A stretch of DNA of 8,910 nt. Origin: an uncultured Mollicutes bacterium (GTDB taxonomy: Bacteria > Bacillota_I > Bacilli_A > Acholeplasmatales > Anaeroplasmataceae). The stretch lies in contig CALCWU010000189.1 in assembly GCA_937905855.1 (NCBI GenBank), forward strand, positions 1-8,910. Reading direction: 5' to 3'. A program made the translations under genes and the position numbers. The notes below the pieces were generated by a model, which saw nothing but the letters and a program-made list of their open reading frames with translations, did not search any database and had not been told where the DNA came from. Positions 1-7,190 of the stretch are shown here, one piece after another. The number at the start of each line of letters is the position of its first letter. Positions within the stretch are counted from its first letter, which is position 1.

Positions 1-156
1 CATTAACCTACATTTCTGAAGGCCAATAACCTACACTTTAATAATACCATTTACAAGATAATAAATAATCATTTATTTTTTTTGTGTATATACGACTTTT
101 TACTAATTTGATTACATCACATATAATGTAAATAATCAATTTTAAGTTCAAGTCAA
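1..156. other. Left-edge non-coding stretch with a short direct repeat
   Basis: No gene is supported here. The 9-base unit taacctaca occurs at 4-12 and again at 27-35, a 23-base period, with ctgaaggccaa between the copies. The second half is very AT-rich. A pure-AT hairpin (60-66 pairing with 71-77) followed by a T run could end a rightward gene lying outside the window, but it is too weak to call. The repeat could be the terminal part of a mobile element whose body lies left of position 1. I cannot confirm this from the bases present. Confidence 0.3.
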
Positions 157-190
157 GAAAAAATAAAAAGCTATGCACCGCACAGCCTTT
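157..190 (-). terminator. Intrinsic terminator at the end of the peptidase/ATPase operon
   Basis: Read on the minus strand, AAGGCTGTGC (189-180) pairs with GCATAGCTTT (176-167) across a three-base loop, giving a 10-bp stem with two G-U pairs. A run of T (TTTTTATTTTTTC) follows immediately. The stem abuts the TGA stop of the small signal peptidase at 190-192. This is a classical Rho-independent terminator closing the leftward operon. Confidence 0.85.
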
Positions 191-771
191 CATTTTTCTT
201 TATCCTCTAATTTTTTTAATTCCTCAAGATATATTTCTCTTTTTAGTTTTTGAAGATTATCGTTCTTACTTTTTTCCTTTTTATAATTTGCTAAAGCATT
301 AATAAGCTGTAAAACAAACATTAAGACAAATATAACAACAATTATTCCAAAGAATAGCATTCGATTATCACCGCTTATAAGCTTAGTAAGAAAAGAAACC
401 TCTTTAATGTAAACACCATAAATTTGATTAATACTAACATCTTCATCATCAATAGCTGGATTATTATCACCTTGAAAGGTATAAACGCCATTATTAATAT
501 TAATGATTCGATGAATTATATACATATTATTTTTATTTGATTTATAAACAACAATATCTCCTACCTTAACATCTTTAGTTTCTTTAACTAAAACATAAGA
601 TTTGGCTTTAATTGTTGGTTCCATACTTTCAGTTGGAACATATGAAACATTATATCCACATAATGATATAGGCTTATGCCTAAACATATCTATACTAAAG
701 CTTATGGCAACATATATTATTCCAATAAATAGTATTGTTCCGATTATCTTTAGGGCCTTCTTTAAACTCAT
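190..771 (-). CDS. Small SipW-type signal peptidase I (S26B family)
   Basis: 193 aa. Membrane serine peptidase of the archaeal/ER/SipW branch, predicted to cleave signal peptides of exported proteins on the outer face of the membrane. Seen in the sequence: N-terminal membrane segment about 9-27; catalytic Ser49 in the box ESMEPT; His87 in IIHRI, where the usual bacterial type I enzymes have Lys; and a GDNNPAIDD box at about 101-109 with the expected acidic residues. A second membrane segment at about 138-159 is followed by a charged, helix-prone tail (160-193) predicted to be cytosolic. The ATG overlaps the TGA of the upstream DUF2357-like gene (ATGA), indicating translational coupling. It is the last gene before the terminator. 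The likely substrates are the TTYAWF proteins encoded upstream. The family is clear; substrate assignment is by neighbourhood. Confidence 0.9.
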   Translation of the reverse strand: MSLKKALKIIGTILFIGIIYVAISFSIDMFRHKPISLCGYNVSYVPTESMEPTIKAKSYVLVKETKDVKVGDIVVYKSNKNNMYIIHRIININNGVYTFQGDNNPAIDDEDVSINQIYGVYIKEVSFLTKLISGDNRMLFFGIIVVIFVLMFVLQLINALANYKKEKSKNDNLQKLKREIYLEELKKLEDKEK

Positions 772-2537
772 AGAGTAACAGACTTCCTTCTAGCTTTAAT
801 ATTTCTTCTTTTAGATGTTTTCATCTTTTCTCTACGTTCTGCAGCCTGTTTCTTCTTACGCTCACGTTCACGCTCAAGCTTTAATCTTTGCTTTTCCTTT
901 TGACGCTCACGTTCTTTAATCTTCTCTTGTTTTTCACGCTCTAAGGCCTTTTCCTTTTCCTTACGAGCTTCCTCACGAGCCTTACGAATTTCTTCCTTCT
1001 TCTTTTCAGCCATTAAAATACGGGCCTGACGTTCACGTTCACGCTGTAGACGTGATTCCTCCTTAGCCTGAGCAAGAGCTATCTTATTTTCGATAGCTAT
1101 AATGTTCTTATTAGCCTTTTCCTCTAATCTTTCCATTTTAGCTAAATTTAATTCCTTTTGCTCACGAACAATCTTTAATACCTTTTTACGACGCTTTGCC
1201 ATCTCAAGCTGAGCCTCAAGGCTAACCTCGCCATCAGTATCCTCAAGATAAGTCTCTCTAGCATCAAAAACAGTTGGATAAATATTATCAATTATCTCAA
1301 GCATTTGCTTATAAACAATACGAAGTGACTGCGTTTCTCCACTTCCTTCATTATTTAAGGTTTTAAGAGAAGCCTTAAAATACTTCATAGTTTCTTGTAA
1401 ATAAAACTCATTAATAGCATTCTTTTCAAATTCATAATTACCAGGCTTTAATGACAATTCATTTTCAACATTTTTAAGCTCCTTAGGCTTCTTTCTAAGA
1501 AATTCCTTAAAGGTTTGATCCTTAAAAATAATAGCACCAAGTCTTCTACTTTGCATAATTGTCGCAAAATAGATGGCAAAAATATCATCAACATCTGTAC
1601 CAAGCTGACTACTAAAGCTACGATTACGTTCCTTAACATTCACACTAAATCCTAAGGTATCATACCTATCCATATAAAGCCAAAGGCTATAAGCCATTTT
1701 AAAGTCAGCATTATGAAGAATAATATTAGTCTTCATAATTGGTGGTAAAACCATTCTAGCTTTCTTTAAAGCATTCATAAAAGGTGAATTCTTTAAACCA
1801 GAATAAACCTCTCTTAGCTTAACGATACGATTAAAAATTTCTTGAGCCTTTTTCATTGATTCACTAATTTCTTTTTTAACAGAAATATCAATAGTCATAT
1901 CAACATTAACATCAGCAAGCTTAAATACATCATTTACCTTTACACGATCATTTTGAAAGCTTTCAAGATTTTCTTTAATAACATCGTAACGTTTAGTTAA
2001 AAAAGTATCAATTCGATAAATTAAGGTCTTAATAAATCTATTTTCATAAATATTGATTTCTTCCTCAGCGAATGTCGTTAAAACCTTACTTGGAATAACA
2101 TCACCATTAGTATCAATCTTTTTGATTAATTCTGTATGTGCTGCGAGATGTCTTACCGTATCAGCATTAATTTTATGAGCCTTTTCAACAAGAACGACCT
2201 CTTCATCATATCTAATACTTTTTTTGGGATTATTAATGATATTAACAAAGTAAGGATAGCACTCCTCTAGCTTATCTAAATAATCAGTTTCAAAAATTCT
2301 TTCTTCACGAATTGTCTTATTAAAAACATTTCTTTTACCTTTTTTAATTGCATTATAAAATGTTTTAGAAAATTCATCATTTAAGGTTGCAGTATCAAAG
2401 GCACTTCTAAAACTACGATAAAATTTAGTAGAAGGGCCAAATTCTTCAATATCGTTTTCTTCAACCTCAGTAAAATCCTCATCAGTTGATGTAGCCTCAA
2501 CAACAACCTCATCTTCCAATTCATCTGGAGTATTCAT
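768..2537 (-). CDS. DUF2357-like (McrC-type N-terminal) protein with long charged coiled-coil tail
   Basis: 589 aa, no signal peptide or membrane segment. Layout: acidic N-terminus (about 5-33); a globular region (about 35-430) that includes RHLAAHTELI (129-138) and a VLTTF...IYENRFIKTLI stretch (152-173) resembling the ENRF signature of DUF2357 proteins; then an almost uninterrupted Glu/Lys/Arg helix (about 440-570) and a strongly basic end (570-589). DUF2357 proteins are commonly paired with McrB-like AAA+ ATPases and often carry a PD-(D/E)XK nuclease. I see no such nuclease here; the long helix takes its place. The gene follows the McrB-like ATPase after 84 bases containing a hairpin, and has a strong ribosome binding site, AAAGGAGG, about 9 bases before the ATG. 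Probable role: adaptor or effector partner of the ATPase at the membrane. The domain call is from motif memory and needs a profile search. Confidence 0.6.
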   Translation of the reverse strand: MNTPDELEDEVVVEATSTDEDFTEVEENDIEEFGPSTKFYRSFRSAFDTATLNDEFSKTFYNAIKKGKRNVFNKTIREERIFETDYLDKLEECYPYFVNIINNPKKSIRYDEEVVLVEKAHKINADTVRHLAAHTELIKKIDTNGDVIPSKVLTTFAEEEINIYENRFIKTLIYRIDTFLTKRYDVIKENLESFQNDRVKVNDVFKLADVNVDMTIDISVKKEISESMKKAQEIFNRIVKLREVYSGLKNSPFMNALKKARMVLPPIMKTNIILHNADFKMAYSLWLYMDRYDTLGFSVNVKERNRSFSSQLGTDVDDIFAIYFATIMQSRRLGAIIFKDQTFKEFLRKKPKELKNVENELSLKPGNYEFEKNAINEFYLQETMKYFKASLKTLNNEGSGETQSLRIVYKQMLEIIDNIYPTVFDARETYLEDTDGEVSLEAQLEMAKRRKKVLKIVREQKELNLAKMERLEEKANKNIIAIENKIALAQAKEESRLQRERERQARILMAEKKKEEIRKAREEARKEKEKALEREKQEKIKERERQKEKQRLKLERERERKKKQAAERREKMKTSKRRNIKARRKSVTL

Positions 2538-2560
2538 TTTTCTTTCCTCCTTTTTTGAAA

Positions 2561-2603
2561 ATAAAATCCTTCCCTATTTTTAATATATGAGGAAGGATTT
2601 TAT
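2561..2603 (-). terminator. 13-bp perfect hairpin between the ATPase and DUF2357-like genes
   Basis: Bases 2561-2573 and 2591-2603 are perfect inverted repeats (ataaaatccttcc) around a 17-base loop. On the minus strand the 3' arm ends in TTTTAT and is followed by TTTC, then an A run leading into the ribosome binding site of the next gene. It sits inside an apparent operon. It may be a leaky terminator or attenuator that sets the ratio of ATPase to its partner, or an mRNA-processing or stabilising stem. The structure is certain; its function is not. Confidence 0.6.
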
Positions 2604-2621
2604 AAATGTTTAGAATTAATT

Positions 2622-4160
2622 TTATCCTAATTTCTTTAAATCCTCAATGAATCCAAGTGAAACCTTAAATACGCCTTTTCCAAATAGCTTATCAAGCATT
2701 GCACTTAATTGATCCAATTCAGGATGTAAGAATGTTAGGTTTAAGCTTTCAAACTTACGTAAAATTTTATATGTAAGCATATAATCTAAGCCATCATATT
2801 CTGTAAATCCACACGCCATATAAACAGGAACAAATGCTTTAATTTGCTTCATAATACGGTTACCAAAGGCAATTTTAAATTTAGCTTGAATAAAATCATC
2901 TAATTGATTTAAAGCCTGCTGAGCCTTAGCTGAAAGCTGGAAGCCCTTCTTTGCTTTAGTAAACAATTCATTTAAATATTCATATGTCATAGCCACATTT
3001 TCAGTATATGGGGCATCAATATATTGTGCTTTTTGATTAATTGCAAGAGTTACAGCACGGTCATAAACCTTATCAGTAATAGTAAATGTTGAATCATCCT
3101 TGTTCGCTGTTCCAACAAACCAAACATTTTGTGGTATCATTAGCTTACCATTAATTAAATTATGTGGATCAGTTGGATCAGTTGATGGAACTAAGTCAAT
3201 TTTCCATTCATTAATATCAGGCATTTCCATAATTGATAAGAATTCAGCAAAATAATATTCAACACGTGCTAGGTTCATTTCATCTAGTACAATTATATTA
3301 ACTGTATCAGAATAACCAGCAGCATATACGCTCTTTAAAAAATCTGTTTCATTAAATTTCTTAGTAAATTCATTTAAATAACCAAGTAATTCAGCACGAT
3401 CACGCCATGATGGCTGTACAGAAATAATTGATGTATCATGTTGGAAGAATTTACCCATTGCATAAGGTAAACTTGTTTTACCTGTACCTGAAATACCTTC
3501 CAAAATTAATAGCTTACCAGTACCCATACCAGCAATAAATCTAGAAACAATTTCTGGAGTATAGTATAGATGTAATTGGCTTGCCGCAAAGTTTATGAAG
3601 CGTTGAACAACTTCCTTTAACTCAAGCATATCATGATTGTTCATAATTGTAACATGAGGATTAATTTCATATTCTCTATCAACCATAGTAAGCTTAGTAA
3701 ATCTTGATTCAGTAAGAGCACTTTTAGATTTAGTTTCTTCTTCCTCTAATGAACCTGTAGTACCAACACCAAGCTGAGAAACACGCATTGCTAAAATCTT
3801 ATTTTTCTCATCAATTAATTGAACAACCTTTTGATTTAAAATAGAAACCTCTTCAATTAATTCATCCTTTTCAACTTCCTTACGACGGAATCTGAAATAT
3901 CTTCTAAATAATTGCACAATTAAAACTATAATAGCTACCAATAATGCTAAATTAATGATGGATACAATAACAAAAACTAACCAATCTGTAGCTTTCCATT
4001 CAGGATTTTGTACAGAAGCCTTAACAAGCATTTGAATATATGCCTTAGGATCTGTATAGAATATATCGACAAACAAGTGAAAAAAATTAACAAAGAATTT
4101 TTTTATATTAGAAAATAAAGCTTGAAGGAAATCGATATAATATCTTGAAAATTCAACCAT
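2622..4160 (-). CDS. Membrane-anchored McrB-like AAA+ ATPase
   Basis: 512 aa. ATP-driven motor of the McrB branch of AAA+ proteins. Seen: hydrophobic N-terminal part (about 10-35) and a clear membrane segment (about 60-84); a charged coiled coil (about 92-128); a linker; then the ATPase domain with Walker A GISGTGKT (222-229), the McrB-characteristic QPSWRDRAELLGYLN (249-263), Walker B IIVLDEMN (289-296), sensor I in FVGTANKDDS (348-357) and an arginine-finger-like DRAVTL (367-372). Key catalytic residues are present. Classical McrB carries an N-terminal DNA-binding domain; here that position holds a membrane anchor, arguing against restriction. The ribosome binding site AAGGGAG (4171-4177) directly follows the stop of the upstream peptidase, only 17 bases before the ATG, so the genes are co-transcribed. 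The downstream DUF2357-like protein is the likely partner. The client is unknown; the context points to export or assembly of surface proteins. Confidence 0.85.
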   Translation of the reverse strand: MVEFSRYYIDFLQALFSNIKKFFVNFFHLFVDIFYTDPKAYIQMLVKASVQNPEWKATDWLVFVIVSIINLALLVAIIVLIVQLFRRYFRFRRKEVEKDELIEEVSILNQKVVQLIDEKNKILAMRVSQLGVGTTGSLEEEETKSKSALTESRFTKLTMVDREYEINPHVTIMNNHDMLELKEVVQRFINFAASQLHLYYTPEIVSRFIAGMGTGKLLILEGISGTGKTSLPYAMGKFFQHDTSIISVQPSWRDRAELLGYLNEFTKKFNETDFLKSVYAAGYSDTVNIIVLDEMNLARVEYYFAEFLSIMEMPDINEWKIDLVPSTDPTDPHNLINGKLMIPQNVWFVGTANKDDSTFTITDKVYDRAVTLAINQKAQYIDAPYTENVAMTYEYLNELFTKAKKGFQLSAKAQQALNQLDDFIQAKFKIAFGNRIMKQIKAFVPVYMACGFTEYDGLDYMLTYKILRKFESLNLTFLHPELDQLSAMLDKLFGKGVFKVSLGFIEDLKKLG

Positions 4161-4177
4161 ATTATTTAATCTCCCTT

Positions 4178-5017
4178 CTAATTATTTTCTTTACTTTCTT
4201 GTTCCTTTTTTAGTTCTTCTAAAATTTGTTTTTTCATTTCTTCTTTATTTTGAGCATTCATCTCAGCAAGAATTTGTTTACGTAATTCTTCCTTTTGAGC
4301 CTCAGCATCAGCTTCTAAAGCAAACTTATTCTTTTCATTTTTAATACCAATTATATTCATAATAACAACGACTAATTCAATTAAGAATAAAATAATAACA
4401 GGTAGAACAACACAAGCAAAGAAATGCTTATTAACAGTTGTCATGAAGCTTCCCCAGCCCTTACTATGAGAAACATAAATACCCTTAATATCAGATACAT
4501 TTACTTCCTCCCATTGATCAGCAAATAAAGCATTTTGCTTAATCTCTTCAGGATTTGTACAAGTACCATTTTCATCATATGTAGGTGCTATATAATGGAA
4601 GCCACTAACAGCAACATTATAATCACCTTGTGTGATATAAAGTGGTGTATCACCTTGGGTATTGATATATACAATTCTATGGGTATTTAAATATGATGTT
4701 TTTGCTGATCCAGTTGTATCAGCAGCCTTTAAATCGGCATCATAGAATGTAATAATGTCTCCAACCTTTAATTTAGCGATGTTCTTAGAGGTAGCTTTTT
4801 TTACTACTACAAGTTCTCCCTTACTAAAATTATCCTTACCGTCGCCCTTCATTGAGTCTGACTCAACAGTTAAAAAGCCACGTCCAAATAAATTAGCAAA
4901 TGAGCTTTTATCTTTCTTTTTAATATTTGCTATTGAAAATAGTAATAATACGATAATAATTGCATAAAACACAACATTACCTGCTATCTTTAAACCCTTT
5001 AGAACCTTATTGTTCAT
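4178..5017 (-). CDS. Large SipW-type signal peptidase I (S26B family)
   Basis: 279 aa from the chosen start. Predicted membrane signal peptidase for the alternate-signal proteins encoded upstream. Seen: membrane segment about 8-31; catalytic Ser55 in ESDSM; His113 in NTHRIV in place of Lys; a GDYN box at about 131-134; second membrane segment about 199-223; and a cytosolic tail (224-279) with two similar helical units, EELRKQILAEM and EEMKKQILEEL. The box after GDYN lacks the closely following Asp-Asp seen in the small peptidase. Compared with that enzyme it has insertions between the catalytic Ser and His and after GDYN. Two in-frame ATGs lie upstream at 5023 and 5032; I chose 5017 because GAAGGTG (5024-5030) then lies 6 bases before it as a ribosome binding site. 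First gene of its transcription unit. Confidence 0.85.
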   Translation of the reverse strand: MNNKVLKGLKIAGNVVFYAIIIVLLLFSIANIKKKDKSSFANLFGRGFLTVESDSMKGDGKDNFSKGELVVVKKATSKNIAKLKVGDIITFYDADLKAADTTGSAKTSYLNTHRIVYINTQGDTPLYITQGDYNVAVSGFHYIAPTYDENGTCTNPEEIKQNALFADQWEEVNVSDIKGIYVSHSKGWGSFMTTVNKHFFACVVLPVIILFLIELVVVIMNIIGIKNEKNKFALEADAEAQKEELRKQILAEMNAQNKEEMKKQILEELKKEQESKENN

Positions 5018-5023
5018 GAGCAT

Positions 5024-5030
5024 CACCTTC
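5024..5030 (-). promoter_or_regulatory. Ribosome binding site that decides the peptidase start
   Basis: The minus strand reads GAAGGTG, six bases before the ATG at 5017. The alternative ATG at 5032 overlaps this site and has no good purine-rich sequence ahead of it. The ATG at 5023 directly abuts it. Confidence 0.6.
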
Positions 5031-5051
5031 ATTATCTTTATAATTAATTAA

Positions 5052-5080
5052 ATTCTACCATATTATTTGTTGAAAGTAAA
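5052..5080 (-). promoter_or_regulatory. Sigma-A-like promoter for the peptidase-ATPase-DUF2357-peptidase unit
   Basis: On the minus strand, TTTACT (5080-5075) serves as the -35 and TAGAAT (5057-5052) as the -10, with a 17-base spacer and an extended -10 TGG just before it. Transcription would start near 5045, leaving a leader of roughly 28 bases with the ribosome binding site at its end. It lies in the longest internal gap of the window (5018-5179). Confidence 0.6.
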
Positions 5081-5131
5081 ATGAAAATTATAATATCAAA
5101 TCTTAAAACAACTAAAAACAATAGAATTATT

Positions 5132-5197
5132 CAAAAACGAAAATCAAACATTTAGCCTAAACTACAACGTTTTTCATACCTAAGAAATTAGCTTAGG
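5132..5197 (-). terminator. Possible weak terminator after the substrate genes
   Basis: Two weak stems follow or overlap the end of the 335-aa gene. CCTAAG/CTTAGG (5192-5197 with 5179-5184) spans the stop codon. AAAAACG/CGTTTTT (5168-5174 with 5133-5139) flanks a 28-base loop and ends in a T run. Neither is strong. Read-through from the substrate genes into the peptidase unit is quite possible. Confidence 0.3.
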
Positions 5198-6187
5198 ATT
5201 TTGAGTAGTCAAATTCAAACAGATAGAAACTTTTGAATTTGTGACTGCTTCAAAGCAATCAGAATCCCATCCTTCATACCAAAAATAAAACTTAAATTTC
5301 ATAACTCTATCAATAGATAAGCCATCAGTTTCTGAATCAATAATTTGATTGTAATCTAAATTAACATCTTTTCTATTTAAAGCAAAATAGGGAACACTTA
5401 AATTTTTATTGAACTTCATATTAAAATCCTGAAGCGCAACATTTTTATCATCTTCAACAATACCACCAAAATTATAACGATTATTAGTTTCGTTATAGGT
5501 TATTTCATCCCCACCGGGATTATAAATTGTTGTTTTATATTCCGAATTATCATCATATGTTTGATCTTTATCAATTGCCTCATACTTTGTAAGAGCAAAT
5601 CTAGTTGCATTCTTAGGATTAACAGAAGCTCTAGATATCGGACCAAATGTAGGATGATTAATAACATTAATCAAATGAGTATCAACATACTCACTTTCAA
5701 TCATATCATTATCCTTAAAGAAAACATCAATTGTATGATCACGAGTAAATATACCTTCAGTTGGATTATCCTCAAGGCCTACAATATATGAAGGTCTTAC
5801 ATAAAATGTAAAGCTTAGATAATCATCACTAGAAAAGTTAAACATATCAACAAAATTAAGATTTTCACTATTTAAGCTTGTGCTACTAGCACTAAGTGAA
5901 GCAACTTCCTTAAACTTCCTTTTATAGGTTAATTCATTATATGAAATACCCTTTTCCCTTAAAATAGCTTTTTCTACATCTTCAGTTGTTATGTAGCTTG
6001 AATAGTTCTTACCATCTAAAGATAGTTCCAATCCTTCAGCACTACTTGAATCAAAATTAATTTCAAAGTCTTCAATAGAATGGCCAAAGTCGATGCCAAA
6101 CCATGCGTATGTAGTAGTAATTGTTGTAACTAAAACAAGCAATGCCGTTAATATACTAAAGTACATTTTACGTATAGCTTTATTCAT
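5180..6187 (-). CDS. Diverged TTYAWF-signal exported protein with EGWDSDC box
   Basis: 335 aa. Basic n-region (MNKAIRK), hydrophobic core (about 9-23) and the signal end TTTYAWF (24-30); by analogy with TasA, cleavage is expected after Ala28. It shares landmarks with the two neighbouring paralogues: LSLDG (55-59), NATRFALTKYE (193-203, NATRLAVTSY in the others) and the C-terminal box EGWDSDC (305-311) preceded by FKFYFWY. Otherwise it is strongly diverged and more acidic. It has two mature-region cysteines, Cys311 and Cys323. No LPXTG, lipobox or C-terminal membrane anchor is visible. The ribosome binding site AAAGGAGG lies 10 bases before the ATG, and the gene starts 44 bases after the 310-aa gene, so it is likely co-transcribed. 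Probably a minor surface or fibre component, analogous to a TapA- or anchor-like partner; that role is inferred. Confidence 0.8.
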   Translation of the reverse strand: MNKAIRKMYFSILTALLVLVTTITTTYAWFGIDFGHSIEDFEINFDSSSAEGLELSLDGKNYSSYITTEDVEKAILREKGISYNELTYKRKFKEVASLSASSTSLNSENLNFVDMFNFSSDDYLSFTFYVRPSYIVGLEDNPTEGIFTRDHTIDVFFKDNDMIESEYVDTHLINVINHPTFGPISRASVNPKNATRFALTKYEAIDKDQTYDDNSEYKTTIYNPGGDEITYNETNNRYNFGGIVEDDKNVALQDFNMKFNKNLSVPYFALNRKDVNLDYNQIIDSETDGLSIDRVMKFKFYFWYEGWDSDCFEAVTNSKVSICLNLTTQNPKLIS

Positions 6188-6231
6188 GATTTAGCATCCT
6201 CCTTTACCATATATTTTTAAATCAAAATGAA

Positions 6232-7164
6232 TTATTCACCAGTAGATGTTGAAGCAAGCTTAAATGATAAAGCCATAGTAACTGCTTGACCAAGAATTGC
6301 ATCCATACAATCAGCGTCCCAACCTTCAACATAGAAAGTAAAATCAGCTCTATAAACATTACCTGATGTAGCCTTTGCAGCTACAACTGTAGTATCAGCT
6401 ATATCTTTTGCACCATCTGCAACTGGAGTAGTAGTTTTTGTACCCATTACAGCTTGATAATAATTCCATGCAGCATTATTTTCTACAACAGCGCCACCTT
6501 TATCTACAGCAGTATGAGCAGCATCTTTTGTATTATAAACAGCTCTAGTAGCTGTTCCAAATTCTAAAGCATCACTAGCTGTTGCACCTTCAACACCATT
6601 TTCATAAGATGTTACAGCTAAACGAGTAGCATTTACTAAATAACCATCAGAATATACTGTACCAGCTTTATTAGTAGTACCATTACCATAATCAGCAAGT
6701 AATGTAAATGGATTATTTTCACCATTAGTAAAAGTAGTTTTTGTTGAATCAAAAACAATGTCTGAAGCATTTGTAGCTGTTGTTTTAAAGAAAATAGTAA
6801 ATGTTAAATAAGCACCTTCAGAAGCTGTACCAGAAACACCATCAGTTGATGTTACCTTTCCTTCAGTTGCAGCAGACCATGCAGCAGCATCATTTCCTGT
6901 ATATTTTTGATAAGCATTAGTATTATAAGAAACTGCTGTTAATTTAACTTTATCTGCAGTTATAGCAACTGAGTTTGAGAAGTGAGTTCCATCTAAAGAT
7001 AGATAAATACTATCTGATGTTGCTTCTGCGTTAACCTTAACACTTGATACCTTTGCTTCTGCATTTGTTGTAAACCATGCATAAGTTGTTGTAGATAGAG
7101 CACCAGCAAGTAATGCAAGAGAAGCTACGCTCATACCTAATTTTAATTTTAGACTCTTTTTCAT
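6232..7164 (-). CDS. TTYAWF-signal exported protein, tandem paralogue B
   Basis: 310 aa. Signal peptide MKKSLKLKLG..., hydrophobic core 11-23, ending TTTYAWF (25-31), with cleavage expected after Ala29. The mature protein is rich in Thr, Ala, Ser, Asn and Val and low in basic residues, typical of a secreted beta-rich fibre subunit. Landmarks are YLSLDG (54-59), YLVNATRLAVTSYE (175-188) and YVEGWDADC (278-286), followed by a hydrophobic strand TMALSFKL. Cys286 is the only cysteine. No cell-wall sorting motif or anchor is present. The ribosome binding site AGGAG (7174-7178) lies 9 bases before the ATG. The gene lies 26 bases after its paralogue, so they share a transcript. By position and signal type it is a probable substrate of one or both SipW-type peptidases. 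The resemblance to TasA/CalY is in signal and organisation; I do not claim sequence homology of the mature part. Confidence 0.8.
   Translation of the reverse strand: MKKSLKLKLGMSVASLALLAGALSTTTYAWFTTNAEAKVSSVKVNAEATSDSIYLSLDGTHFSNSVAITADKVKLTAVSYNTNAYQKYTGNDAAAWSAATEGKVTSTDGVSGTASEGAYLTFTIFFKTTATNASDIVFDSTKTTFTNGENNPFTLLADYGNGTTNKAGTVYSDGYLVNATRLAVTSYENGVEGATASDALEFGTATRAVYNTKDAAHTAVDKGGAVVENNAAWNYYQAVMGTKTTTPVADGAKDIADTTVVAAKATSGNVYRADFTFYVEGWDADCMDAILGQAVTMALSFKLASTSTGE
6971..7164 (-). repeat. Paralogue repeat, copy B (signal-peptide end)
   Basis: The first 194 bases of this gene are closely similar to 7933-8126 of the neighbouring gene, without gaps. The similarity falls away in the middle of the genes and returns around the EGWDADC box (about 6280-6360 versus 7224-7304). 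It reflects a tandem gene duplication. Confidence 0.8.
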
Positions 7165-7190
7165 TTTATTTTTCTCCTATTTTTTTATAA

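Noticed and set aside
60..83. AT-only hairpin followed by T run on the plus strand
   Set aside because: The stem contains no G-C pair and no rightward gene is visible upstream of it in the window.
1448..1639. Short leftward open frame within the DUF2357-like gene
   Set aside because: Lies in another frame of a long gene with consistent domain structure, and no independent support is visible.
768..4160. McrBC-type restriction or defence system
   Set aside because: The ATPase is McrB-like, but it is membrane-anchored, its partner shows no nuclease motif, there is no methyltransferase or DNA-binding domain, and the neighbours are all export-related.
4755..4967. Short rightward open frame opposite the large peptidase gene
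   Set aside because: Antisense to a well-supported gene, no family resemblance and no convincing ribosome binding site; the same applies to the short frame at 5561-5791.
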